Positions 17,203 to 24,961 of a stretch of DNA of 47,064 bases are shown here, piece after piece. Source of the stretch: Bacillus sp. FJAT-42315 (GTDB taxonomy: Bacteria; Bacillota; Bacilli; Bacillales; Domibacillaceae). The DNA lies in assembly GCF_002797375.1 (NCBI RefSeq), contig NZ_KZ454941.1:802836-849899 (forward strand), in the 5' to 3' direction. The notes below the pieces were generated by a model. The model saw nothing but the letters and a program-made list of their open reading frames with translations, was not told the DNA's origin and made no database searches. The position numbers and the translations under genes are program-made. The first letter of the stretch is position 1. Each line of letters starts with the position of its first letter.

Positions 17203-18213
17203 ATGATGACAAAAAGAGACATTGAACTAGTAGACGTCACGTTAAGAGATGGCAGTCATGCGATGCGCCATGCGTTTACCGAGGAGCAAGTACGAGCGAC
17301 GGCAAGAGGGCTCGATCAAGCGGGCATCCGCTACTTTGAAGTATCACATGGCGATGGATTAGGTGGTTCTTCTTTGCAGTACGGATTTTCTAAAGTCGAT
17401 GAATTGAAGTTAATTGAAGCGGCAGCTGACGAATGCCAACAGGCGGAAGTGTCTGTATTGCTTTTACCAGGAATCGGGTTGAAAGAGGATTTGCAGGAGG
17501 CTGTGAAAGCTGGAGCCAAAATGGTTCGTGTCGCGACACATGTGACGGAAGCAGATGTGGCCCGCCAACATATTCAGCTCGGTCGTGAACTCGGATTGAA
17601 AACGGTCGGTTTCTTAATGATGGCTCATATGGCACCGATGGAAAAGCTGGTAGAGCAAGCGAAGTTATTTGAAAGCTATGGCGCAGAAATTGTCTATGCG
17701 ACAGATTCGGCTGGGGCGCTTCTTCCTCATGAAGTGAAGGAGCGGGTTGGCGCTTTAAGGGATGCTCTTCAGTGTGATATCGGATTCCATGGCCATAATA
17801 ATTTATCAATGGCAATGGCAAACACCGTAGCCGCGGTAGAAGCGGGTGCCACGTATGTAGATGGCAGTTTGCGCTGTCTTGGAGCGGGCAGTGGAAATAC
17901 CCAAACCGAAGTGATGGCGGCTGTGTTTGATCGCATGAATATTGAAACAGGAGTTGATCTGTATCAAGTGATGGATGTCGCTAATGAAGTGGTCGCGCCG
18001 TTTATGCCTCGCCCGCAAGAAATCACGGGATCAAGCTTAATTATGGGTTACTCTGGTGTGTACTCTAGCTTTCTTCTACACACGAATGAAGCGGCACGCA
18101 AATTCAACGTTGATGAACGAGATATTTTAGTTGAGCTCGGTCGCATGCAAGCGATCGGTGGTCAAGAAGACTTAATTTATGATATCGCTGCTCAAATTGC
18201 GGCTACGAAATAG
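17203..18213 (+). CDS. dmpG: 4-hydroxy-2-oxovalerate aldolase (DmpG type)
   Basis: 336 aa divalent-metal aldolase that splits 4-hydroxy-2-oxovalerate into pyruvate and acetaldehyde. HMGL-like TIM barrel with VTLRDGSHAMRH (catalytic Arg, metal Asp and His near residues 15-22) and the metal-binding HGHNN near residue 195, followed by the C-terminal communication domain that docks DmpF. Start at ATG 17203, with ATG 17206 as an equivalent alternative behind GAGGAGGAG. Confidence 0.95.
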   Translation: MMTKRDIELVDVTLRDGSHAMRHAFTEEQVRATARGLDQAGIRYFEVSHGDGLGGSSLQYGFSKVDELKLIEAAADECQQAEVSVLLLPGIGLKEDLQEAVKAGAKMVRVATHVTEADVARQHIQLGRELGLKTVGFLMMAHMAPMEKLVEQAKLFESYGAEIVYATDSAGALLPHEVKERVGALRDALQCDIGFHGHNNLSMAMANTVAAVEAGATYVDGSLRCLGAGSGNTQTEVMAAVFDRMNIETGVDLYQVMDVANEVVAPFMPRPQEITGSSLIMGYSGVYSSFLLHTNEAARKFNVDERDILVELGRMQAIGGQEDLIYDIAAQIAATK

Positions 18214-18224
18214 GGGGGAAACAA

Positions 18225-19022
18225 ATGAAATCTGTAACCGCTGAATGGATGGATCAAGTAGCGGAAGAGTTGTTTGAAGCGGAAAGCGAAGCACAAGAAG
18301 TCGATAAAATGACGGCTCGCTTTCTAGAATTAAATGCTGAAAATGCTTACGAGATTCAAAGAAAACTAATCAAGCTGAAAGAAGAAAGAGAACAAACGAG
18401 ACGTTCCGGATATAAATTAGGATTAACGAGCCGAGCGAAGCAAGAAATGATGGGCGTCCACGAACCTACATATGGCGTCCTGCTAGAAAATATGCAGCTA
18501 TTTGAAGGGGAACCAGTCTCCATCTCCCCATTTATTCACGCCAAAATTGAGCCGGAAATTGCCTTTGTTTTTGACAAGGAAGTGAAAGGCTCTGCGATTA
18601 CGACAGCAGCCATTTTAGAGGCGACCGCTTACATTGCTCCAGCAATGGAGATTATTGATAGTCGCTATCGTAATTTTAATTTTACGCTTGCAGATGTGAT
18701 CGCCGATAATTCTTCTTCTTCCCGCTATATTTTCGGTGAAAAGCTGTATCGTCCGACTGAGGTGGATTTGCGGTTAATGGGGATGGTGTTTAAGAAAAAT
18801 GGTGAAATCGAGTCGACGAGTGCCGGGGCTTCGGTGATGGGACATCCAGCGCGTGCCGTTGCTTGGATGGCGAATAAATTAGCGGAAACGGGTCAATCGA
18901 TTCAGCCAGGAGATGTCGTATTGTCAGGTGCTTTAGCGGGAGCGGTAACGATTGCTCCGGGCGATCATTTCTCCGTTCACTTTGATGGGATTGGATCATT
19001 GGATATTACATTTAAGGAGTGA
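18225..19022 (+). CDS. dmpH: 2-oxo-3-hexenedioate (4-oxalocrotonate) decarboxylase (DmpH/XylI type)
   Basis: 265 aa, paralogue of the hydratase at 15536. Decarboxylates 2-oxo-3-hexenedioate to 2-hydroxypentadienoate. It has YKLGLTSRAKQEMMGVHEPTYGVL, KIEPEIAFVF and EIIDSRYRNFNFTLADVIADN, the form seen in DmpH/XylI. Length (265) also fits DmpH, which forms a complex with DmpE. Start ATG 18225 after AGGGGGG; 7 bp before the tautomerase gene, its pathway predecessor. Confidence 0.87.
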   Translation: MKSVTAEWMDQVAEELFEAESEAQEVDKMTARFLELNAENAYEIQRKLIKLKEEREQTRRSGYKLGLTSRAKQEMMGVHEPTYGVLLENMQLFEGEPVSISPFIHAKIEPEIAFVFDKEVKGSAITTAAILEATAYIAPAMEIIDSRYRNFNFTLADVIADNSSSSRYIFGEKLYRPTEVDLRLMGMVFKKNGEIESTSAGASVMGHPARAVAWMANKLAETGQSIQPGDVVLSGALAGAVTIAPGDHFSVHFDGIGSLDITFKE

Positions 19023-19029
19023 AAAAAAG

Positions 19030-19233
19030 ATGCCCTTCATTCAAGTGAATATATTGCAAGGTCGTCCGCCTGAAAAAAAAGAGCGACTCATTGAAGAAGT
19101 GACATGGAAAGTTTCAGAGATTTTGGAATGTCCACAAGAGACGATTCGCGTCATGATTAATGAAATGCCGCCGGAGCATTGGGGCATTGCTGGTGAATCG
19201 GTGAAAAAGCGACGGGAAAAGGAGGAACAATGA
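19030..19233 (+). CDS. dmpI: 4-oxalocrotonate tautomerase
   Basis: 67 codons, a typical length. After removal of Met the N-terminal proline (PFIQVNI) is the catalytic base, and the Arg in GRPPEKK corresponds to the substrate-binding arginine. Converts 2-hydroxymuconate to 2-oxo-3-hexenedioate. ATG 19030 is required for the N-terminal proline; longer in-frame starts run back into dmpH and are rejected. It ends exactly one base before the ATG of the next gene, so the two are coupled. Confidence 0.93.
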   Translation: MPFIQVNILQGRPPEKKERLIEEVTWKVSEILECPQETIRVMINEMPPEHWGIAGESVKKRREKEEQ

Positions 19234-20709
19234 ATGGAAAACGTACAAACGAAAGTGAAGGAAGTTAAACTGTTCATTGATGGTGAATATGTGGAATCAG
19301 GAAGCGGCTCCCTGTTTGAAGTGAAAAATCCAGCGACGCAGCAAGTAATCGCTCGCGTGCATGAAGCGACGAAGGAAGATGTTGATCGCGCGTGTCGTGC
19401 CGCTCGTCGTGCCTTTGAAGAAGGACCTTGGCGAACGATGCCACTAGCCGAACGCTGTGCGAAAATTCGCCGGATGGCAGAAATTATCATCGAAAGAAAA
19501 GAAGAGTTGGCTCGTTTAGAAGCATTAGATGTCGGTAAACCCTATCCAGTGGCGTTAGAGCGAGAAATTCCACGCGCAGCGCACAACCTTAGTTTCTTCG
19601 CTGATTTTATGGAACAGCAAGGCGGAGAAGTGTATCCGATGGGGGAAGAATATTTAAATTATACGCGCTATGAGCCAGTCGGCGTGGCGGCACTGATTAC
19701 GCCATGGAATTTGCCGTTTATGTTAACGACGTGGAAGTTGGGGCCATGTCTTGCGGCCGGGAATACAGCGGTCATTAAACCAGCGGAAATTACGCCGATG
19801 ACGGTGTCTCTTCTTGGAGAAATTGCTAAAGAAGCGGGCATTCCAGATGGTGTGATCAATGTCGTACAAGGCTTCGGCCCAGGGTCAGCCGGAGAATTTA
19901 TGACGACGCATCCAGAAGTCGACCTTATTTCTTTTACTGGTGAAACATCGACAGGGAAAGCGATTATGAAAAATGGCGCTGATTCATTGAAGAAGGTTGC
20001 TTTCGAGCTTGGTGGAAAAGCGGCAAATATCGTCTTTGAAGATGCTAATTTAGACAAAGCCATTCCAGTTTCGATCCAAGCGGCCTTTTTAAACTCTGGG
20101 CAAGTGTGTCTAGCAGGGTCAAGAATTTTAGTGCAACGCTCGATCTTCAAAGAATTTGTCGATCGCTTTAAAGAGGCGGCTCTTGCGTTAAAAGTTGGTG
20201 ATCCGCAAGATTCGACCACAAATATGGGACCCGTTGTGAGCGAGGAGCATTATCGCAAAGTGACGAGTTACTTAGACATTGCCAAGGCAGAAAATGCCGA
20301 GCTTGTTTGTGGCGGTGCTCGCCCTGAACTGTCGGATGATTTAAAGGATGGCTACTATTTAGAGCCAACCGTTTATATTCAAGAAAATCCGCAAGCACGT
20401 ATTTGTCAGGAGGAAATTTTCGGCCCGATCGTGACGCTTATTCCGTTTGATACAGAAGAAGAGGCGCTGGAAATTGCCAATAACACCGATTACGGATTAA
20501 ACGGCGTTGTTTGGACGGACAATTTACAGCGGGCTCATCGAATCTCTCATCACGTTCGCGCCGGCACGATCTGGGTTAACTGTTGGTTTGTCCGCGATTT
20601 ACGTGCGCCGTTCGGTGGGTTTAAAAAGAGCGGCATCGGTCGTGAAGGCGGTCATCATAGCTTGGAGTTTTTCTCAGAAGCGAAGAATATTTGTATTGCG
20701 CTACAATAG
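19234..20709 (+). CDS. dmpC: 2-hydroxymuconic semialdehyde dehydrogenase (DmpC/XylG type)
   Basis: 491 aa NAD-dependent aldehyde dehydrogenase that oxidises the ring-cleavage product to 2-hydroxymuconate. ALDH motifs present are TPWNLPF, FTGETSTG, catalytic Glu in FELGGKAANIVF and catalytic Cys292 in NSGQVCLAG. Its last position in the operon differs from dmp/xyl operons, where it follows the dioxygenase gene directly. No DmpD/XylF hydrolase is present, so ring-cleavage products must go through this dehydrogenase branch. Confidence 0.92.
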   Translation: MENVQTKVKEVKLFIDGEYVESGSGSLFEVKNPATQQVIARVHEATKEDVDRACRAARRAFEEGPWRTMPLAERCAKIRRMAEIIIERKEELARLEALDVGKPYPVALEREIPRAAHNLSFFADFMEQQGGEVYPMGEEYLNYTRYEPVGVAALITPWNLPFMLTTWKLGPCLAAGNTAVIKPAEITPMTVSLLGEIAKEAGIPDGVINVVQGFGPGSAGEFMTTHPEVDLISFTGETSTGKAIMKNGADSLKKVAFELGGKAANIVFEDANLDKAIPVSIQAAFLNSGQVCLAGSRILVQRSIFKEFVDRFKEAALALKVGDPQDSTTNMGPVVSEEHYRKVTSYLDIAKAENAELVCGGARPELSDDLKDGYYLEPTVYIQENPQARICQEEIFGPIVTLIPFDTEEEALEIANNTDYGLNGVVWTDNLQRAHRISHHVRAGTIWVNCWFVRDLRAPFGGFKKSGIGREGGHHSLEFFSEAKNICIALQ

Positions 20710-20715
20710 AAAGGG

Positions 20716-20755
20716 TGAGCAAAGTGCTGAAAAGCACTTTGCTCATTCCTAATTT
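20716..20755 (+). terminator. Strong GNRA-loop hairpin after dmpC
   Basis: TGAGCAAAGTGCT and AGCACTTTGCTCA form a perfect 13-bp stem with a GAAA tetraloop. The T-run is weak and delayed (TTCCTAATTTTT). It may be a leaky terminator or an RNA-stabilising/processing element separating the enzyme genes from the ferredoxin-regulator pair. Confidence 0.7.
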
Positions 20756-20800
20756 TTGAATATTTCCGAATAATCAATTAAAATAAAGAGGTGGTTATTT

Positions 20801-21061
20801 TTGAAAGCGTTTACTAAAAATTTTACCGTTCAGTGTCGTGATACAGAATCGTTATTGAAGACGGCTTTGAAGCAGCAAGTGAATATTCCTTACGCCTGTA
20901 CAAAAGGTGGATGTGGCATGTGTAAGGTGAAAATCACAGATGGGCAATTTCGCCTTGGTCTATGCTCCAAGCGTGCTTTAACCGATGAAGAGCGGGCAGC
21001 AGGCTATGTGCTTGCTTGTCAAACGTATCCACAAAGCAGCACGACAATCATCCTTGCCTGA
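20801..21061 (+). CDS. XylT-like 2Fe-2S ferredoxin
   Basis: 86 aa plant-type ferredoxin. Cluster ligands are Cys33, Cys38, Cys41 and Cys73 (C-x4-C-x2-C-x31-C). In TOL-type pathways XylT/DmpQ re-reduces the oxidised iron of catechol 2,3-dioxygenase, and the location here fits this role. Start is TTG at 20801 with AAAGAGGTGG upstream. 91 bp after dmpC, beyond the hairpin, and 26 bp before the regulator gene. Confidence 0.85.
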   Translation: MKAFTKNFTVQCRDTESLLKTALKQQVNIPYACTKGGCGMCKVKITDGQFRLGLCSKRALTDEERAAGYVLACQTYPQSSTTIILA

Positions 21062-21087
21062 AAATATGAAAAAGAAAAGGTGAGATC

Positions 21088-22941
21088 ATGATGGAGACCG
21101 AACAATCTTTTTGGAAGCAGCTAAATATTACGTGCAGGAATGGAATGGTGTATGCAGATGATGCCCGTTCCATTCTTATTTCTATTGAGGCGTTTGGAAC
21201 ATTGAGAAGAGATTTAATTAAAAATATCGGACTCGACCGTATGAAGGCCTTCTTTTTTCGCTATGGCTGGCAAATTGGCTGGCAGGATGGAGAAAAAGCG
21301 CTTGCCGCTGCTTTTGAGACGTTGGAGGAGCAGGTGAAATACGGTCCAGTGCTTCACTCCTTAAAAGGGCATGTGCAAGCGTCGATGGATCACATTCGGA
21401 TTGTTGAGCAGGCAGGAAGAGTCCAGCAGTTTCATATGGAGGGCGTTTGGCGACATTCGTATGAAGCTGTTGAGCATGTCACGCATTTAGGTATGTCTGA
21501 TGTGCCTGTCTGTTTTACGTTAACAGGCTATGCGAGCGGCTATGTCACGCGTCTTGTTGGTGACACGGTCATTTTTAAGGAAACGCAATGTATTGGAACA
21601 GGAGCGGAAGACTGTCGCTGGGTCGGTAAGCTCGCTTCGGAATGGGGAGAGGAAGCGGCGGAGCAAATCGGGTATTGCCAGGAACAGCCGATTTTACGAG
21701 AGTTAGAGGTTACGAATGAAAAGTTGCTAGAAGAGAAGAATCATTTGGCAAAAGTGATGCTCGTTCATAAGATGCTGACAGAAGAAATTATTAAAGGCAA
21801 CCACCTTGATTCGATTGCGCAAGTGATGTATGAACAAACGGAGATCCCTGTGTTAATTGAAAACATTCACCACCAGCCGCTCGCTTATCAAGGAATGGAA
21901 CAAGAGCGGTTGCAGCAGGAGCAGCAAGAATTGATCGATCGAGCAGTTCGATTAGAGAAAACGAAATGGCTGCAAACTGCAAGTTGCCGTCGCTTAATGT
22001 CTCCTGTATTTTTACAAGGAAAGAAAGTCGGGTATTGTTCTTTCTTTTTAGAAAAAAATCAAGTCGCTAACGATGAAATTTTGACGATGTTTATTGAACG
22101 AATGTGTTCTGTTTGTTCGTTATTATTACTGAATGAAAAAACAAAATTTGAATCGACTGAACGAATGAAGGGGCGTTTTTTGGACGAGATTTTGAGTGGC
22201 AGGTATGCAGATGAGCAAGAAATTCTTAAACGAGCTAGCCTTATTTCATTCGATTTATCTAAAGCCTATTATTTAATCGTCGTTCAGTATGAAGTGGCAG
22301 CGAAAGATATAAAAAAAGAACTCACATTCTATGAACAAATGCTAGAAACAACGGCTAGTTTTTTTAAAGAAGCAGGATTAAACGCTCTTGTCGGTCAGCG
22401 TGATTCGGCGATTATTGTGCTTTTGTCTGAGCCGGGTGGGGATGTATCGGCCCTTTGCCATGCCTTTTTAAAGGAGCTATCGAATCGCTGTTTCAAAGTG
22501 GAATGTCAAGCGGGGATTAGCTTGAGAAATGATCAGATTCTTCATGCGCAAGAAGCATACGAAGAAGCGTTAACGGCGCTAAGAATGGCGTCGCGGCACA
22601 TGCCGGTCGTCAGTTTTGAATCGCTTGGGATCGTCGGCATTTTAATTAACAGCAACAATGAAGCGGCTGTCGAGAAGATTGCGAAATATACGCTTGGAAA
22701 ACTATATGATAAACTGGATGAGAAAAAAATCGAGCTGTTAAATACGTTGTATATTTTTTTGCTCAATGGTGGAAATTTGGAGGCAACGGCGGACGAGCTG
22801 GCCTTGTCTGTTAGCGGTTTACGCTATCGAATGAGCAAAATTGATCAAATGCTAGATGTGAGCTTGCGAGATGCAGAAGCAACTTTTCAGCTTTTGCTGT
22901 CCTTGAAATCTCTGAAATCGATTGGCAAGCTCGATTGGTGA
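21088..22941 (+). CDS. Phenol-responsive regulator: XylR_N + V4R + PucR-type HTH
   Basis: 617 aa. Residues about 10-115 resemble the XylR/DmpR N-terminal sensor and about 120-180 the V4R domain. The zinc site of the MopR/DmpR sensor is kept with exact spacing: Cys142, Glu165, Cys168, Cys176 (C-x22-E-x2-C-x7-C). Trp121 and His90 are candidate phenol-contact residues. A middle region (about 220-510) is GGDEF-like as in PucR/CdaR, and the C-terminus (about 555-612) is the PucR HTH with LEATADELALSVSGLRYRMSKI. There is no AAA+ sigma-54 domain, unlike DmpR. Probably the operon activator; ATG 21088 after AAAGGTGAG. Confidence 0.85.
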   Translation: MMETEQSFWKQLNITCRNGMVYADDARSILISIEAFGTLRRDLIKNIGLDRMKAFFFRYGWQIGWQDGEKALAAAFETLEEQVKYGPVLHSLKGHVQASMDHIRIVEQAGRVQQFHMEGVWRHSYEAVEHVTHLGMSDVPVCFTLTGYASGYVTRLVGDTVIFKETQCIGTGAEDCRWVGKLASEWGEEAAEQIGYCQEQPILRELEVTNEKLLEEKNHLAKVMLVHKMLTEEIIKGNHLDSIAQVMYEQTEIPVLIENIHHQPLAYQGMEQERLQQEQQELIDRAVRLEKTKWLQTASCRRLMSPVFLQGKKVGYCSFFLEKNQVANDEILTMFIERMCSVCSLLLLNEKTKFESTERMKGRFLDEILSGRYADEQEILKRASLISFDLSKAYYLIVVQYEVAAKDIKKELTFYEQMLETTASFFKEAGLNALVGQRDSAIIVLLSEPGGDVSALCHAFLKELSNRCFKVECQAGISLRNDQILHAQEAYEEALTALRMASRHMPVVSFESLGIVGILINSNNEAAVEKIAKYTLGKLYDKLDEKKIELLNTLYIFLLNGGNLEATADELALSVSGLRYRMSKIDQMLDVSLRDAEATFQLLLSLKSLKSIGKLDW

Positions 22942-22970
22942 AAGCAGGTAAATAAGGGAGGAAAAATGTG

Positions 22971-23942
22971 ATGCAACCTGTGCGTTTACAGCCTGGAGAT
23001 GAAGTGCGAATTATTGCCCCATCAACAAGCATGGCGTTAGTGAAAGGGGAACAAGTGAAGCTAGCGACCGAGCGATTAGAGAGCTTTGGTTTTCATGTGT
23101 CGTTCGGTCGTCATGTCGATGAACATGATATGTTTTTTTCGACGTCGGTGGAGAATCGACTGGAAGACTTACATGACGCGTTTCGCGATCCGAATGTGAA
23201 AGCGATTTTTACCGCGATTGGCGGCTATAATGTCAATCAGCTTTTATCACATATTGACTATGAACTGATTAAAGCCAATCCTAAAATAGTATGTGGCTAT
23301 AGTGATATTACTGCCCTGCAGTTAGCTATGTATGCTAAAACAGGGCTCATTACATATTCAGGCCCGTATTTTTCGACTTTCGGTATGAAGCACTTGTCTG
23401 ATTATGTCGTGCAAGGAATGCTCACCGCTTTAACAAATGATGCGCCCTTTGAGATGGAACCGTCAGATAAGTGGAGTGACGACAAATGGTATTTAGAACA
23501 AGATCAGCGCACCTATTATCCGAATCGTGGTCCGTTAATTGTGACGGAGGGAAAAGCGGAAGGACGTCTAGTTGGAGGCAACTTATGCACAATCAATTTG
23601 TTGCAAGGAACGGAATTTATGCCATCGTTGAAAGATGCTGTGCTCTTTATTGAAGACGATAATGAATCCCATTTGATGACGTTTGATCGACAGTTGCAAT
23701 CCTTGTTACACTTGCCGGATGCGAAGCACTTGAAGGCCGTCTTGATCGGCCGTTTCCAAAAAGAGTCGAATGTGACGGAATCTGCCCTTGTCGCATTGTT
23801 GAAAAACAAGCCGGAACTTGCACATATTCCGGTGATTGCCAACCTCGATTTTGGCCACACTGATCCGCTCGCCACGTTACCAATTGGTGGCTTGGCCGAA
23901 ATTGTAGCTGAAAACGGGAAGGTAGAGATTTGGATTAGTTGA
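22971..23942 (+). CDS. LD-carboxypeptidase / MccF-like (peptidase family S66)
   Basis: 323 aa serine peptidase of the LdcA/MccF family, which trims tetrapeptides from peptidoglycan or cleaves certain nucleotide-peptide antibiotics. Nucleophile Ser111 in GYSDITAL, the glutamate in IEDDNE, and the histidine in FGHTDP are visible. The start is ATG 22971 or the adjacent GTG 22968, behind AAGGGAGG. It follows the regulator by 29 bp in the same direction and ends in a strong terminator. It has no obvious link to phenol degradation and may simply be the last co-transcribed gene. Confidence 0.87.
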   Translation: MQPVRLQPGDEVRIIAPSTSMALVKGEQVKLATERLESFGFHVSFGRHVDEHDMFFSTSVENRLEDLHDAFRDPNVKAIFTAIGGYNVNQLLSHIDYELIKANPKIVCGYSDITALQLAMYAKTGLITYSGPYFSTFGMKHLSDYVVQGMLTALTNDAPFEMEPSDKWSDDKWYLEQDQRTYYPNRGPLIVTEGKAEGRLVGGNLCTINLLQGTEFMPSLKDAVLFIEDDNESHLMTFDRQLQSLLHLPDAKHLKAVLIGRFQKESNVTESALVALLKNKPELAHIPVIANLDFGHTDPLATLPIGGLAEIVAENGKVEIWIS

Positions 23943-23949
23943 ATTGAAG

Positions 23950-23982
23950 CTGTGTTGTAAGAATTACAACACAGTTTTTTTG
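23950..23982 (+). terminator. Terminator after the LD-carboxypeptidase gene
   Basis: A perfect 11-bp stem (CTGTGTTGTAA / TTACAACACAG) with a GAA loop is followed by a seven-T run. The remaining gap to nagB (to 24222) contains a promoter region and a short reading-frame remnant ending in LLDEE, but no supported gene. Confidence 0.9.
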
Positions 23983-24106
23983 TGTGTAGAAGGAGTCGAT
24001 CAAAAGTTTTTTGCAGTTCTTAAAAACGCCCAGACGGATTTCAATGAGCATCTATTGAAATTATTAGATGAAGAATGAAGAAAAATAGTCACAGTTCCCC
24101 TTTAAA

Positions 24107-24141
24107 TGGTATAGACAACCAAATAAAATACATGCTATTCT
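24107..24141 (+). promoter_or_regulatory. NagR/GntR-type operator and promoter of nagB
   Basis: TGGTATAGACAACCA (24107-24121) resembles the NagR (YvoA) operator TGGTCTAGACCA-type palindrome. It overlaps a possible -35 (TAGACA), with an extended -10 TGCTATTCT centred near 24138. The expected signal is release of repression by glucosamine-6-phosphate. No regulator gene is in the window. Confidence 0.55.
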
Positions 24142-24222
24142 TTTTGTAAACTGGAAAATGAAAGAAAATGATAAAATGTCGGTCGATCATTGAACGGTCG
24201 TAGGTAGAAGGGGAAAAGCAAA

Positions 24223-24948
24223 GTGAAGATTATTAAGGTAAAAGATTATCAGGAAATGAGTCAAACAGCTGCAGAGATCATCATTGCTCAAGTGAAAAAA
24301 AATCCAAAGCTTGTTCTAGGCTTAGCGACTGGAAGCACGCCCGAAGGACTATACAAAAACTTAATTGAAGACCATCAAGTAAATGGAACGACTTATAAAC
24401 AAGTGACAACTTTTAATCTGGATGAATATATCGGTTTGCCTAAAACGGATCACAATAGCTATTACGCTTTTATGAAGAAGCATTTATTTGACCACATTGA
24501 TGTACTAGTTGAAAATATTCATTTACCGAGTGGAGAAAAAGAGGATTTATCGGATGAATGTACAGCGTATGAGGCGCTGATTCATGAAGCAGGTGGTGTG
24601 GATGTACAGGTGCTAGGTATCGGCGGCAATGGACATATTGGCTTCAATGAACCTGGCACACCGTTTGATTCACTTACACATATCATTGAATTGGATGAAT
24701 CAACGAGAGAAGCGAATGCTCGCTTTTTTAACAGTTTAGAAGAAGTGCCGACTCAAGCGATTACGATGGGGATTCAAACGATTATGAGTGCGAAGGAAAT
24801 TGTGTTGCTAGCATCAGGCGCGGCAAAAGTAGAAGCGATCTCTAACTTGTTATTAGGGGAAGTGACTGAGGCATTTCCAGCTTCCTGCCTGCATCAACAC
24901 CCCAATGTAACTATCATCGTTGACGAAGCGGCTTTAAATGGAAAATAA
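24223..24948 (+). CDS. nagB: Glucosamine-6-phosphate deaminase
   Basis: 241 aa cytosolic enzyme that converts glucosamine-6-phosphate to fructose-6-phosphate plus ammonia. Motifs are LATGSTPEGLY, FNLDEYIGL, and GIGGNGHIGFNEPG with the catalytic Asp/His region. Length matches the Gram-positive short NagB. Start is GTG at 24223 with AGAAGGGG upstream. nagA is not adjacent; an IS element lies just downstream and could have separated it from other genes, or nagB may be a single-gene unit. Confidence 0.95.
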   Translation: MKIIKVKDYQEMSQTAAEIIIAQVKKNPKLVLGLATGSTPEGLYKNLIEDHQVNGTTYKQVTTFNLDEYIGLPKTDHNSYYAFMKKHLFDHIDVLVENIHLPSGEKEDLSDECTAYEALIHEAGGVDVQVLGIGGNGHIGFNEPGTPFDSLTHIIELDESTREANARFFNSLEEVPTQAITMGIQTIMSAKEIVLLASGAAKVEAISNLLLGEVTEAFPASCLHQHPNVTIIVDEAALNGK

Positions 24949-24961
24949 ATAGATCGTGCGT

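Noticed and set aside
17390-17821. 143-codon reading frame opposite dmpG
   Set aside because: Mirror frame of a conserved aldolase gene, with no independent start signal or recognisable domain.
23979-24079. Short frame ending LLKLLDEE before nagB
   Set aside because: The only start is a TTG inside the terminator T-run without a ribosome site; possibly a remnant.
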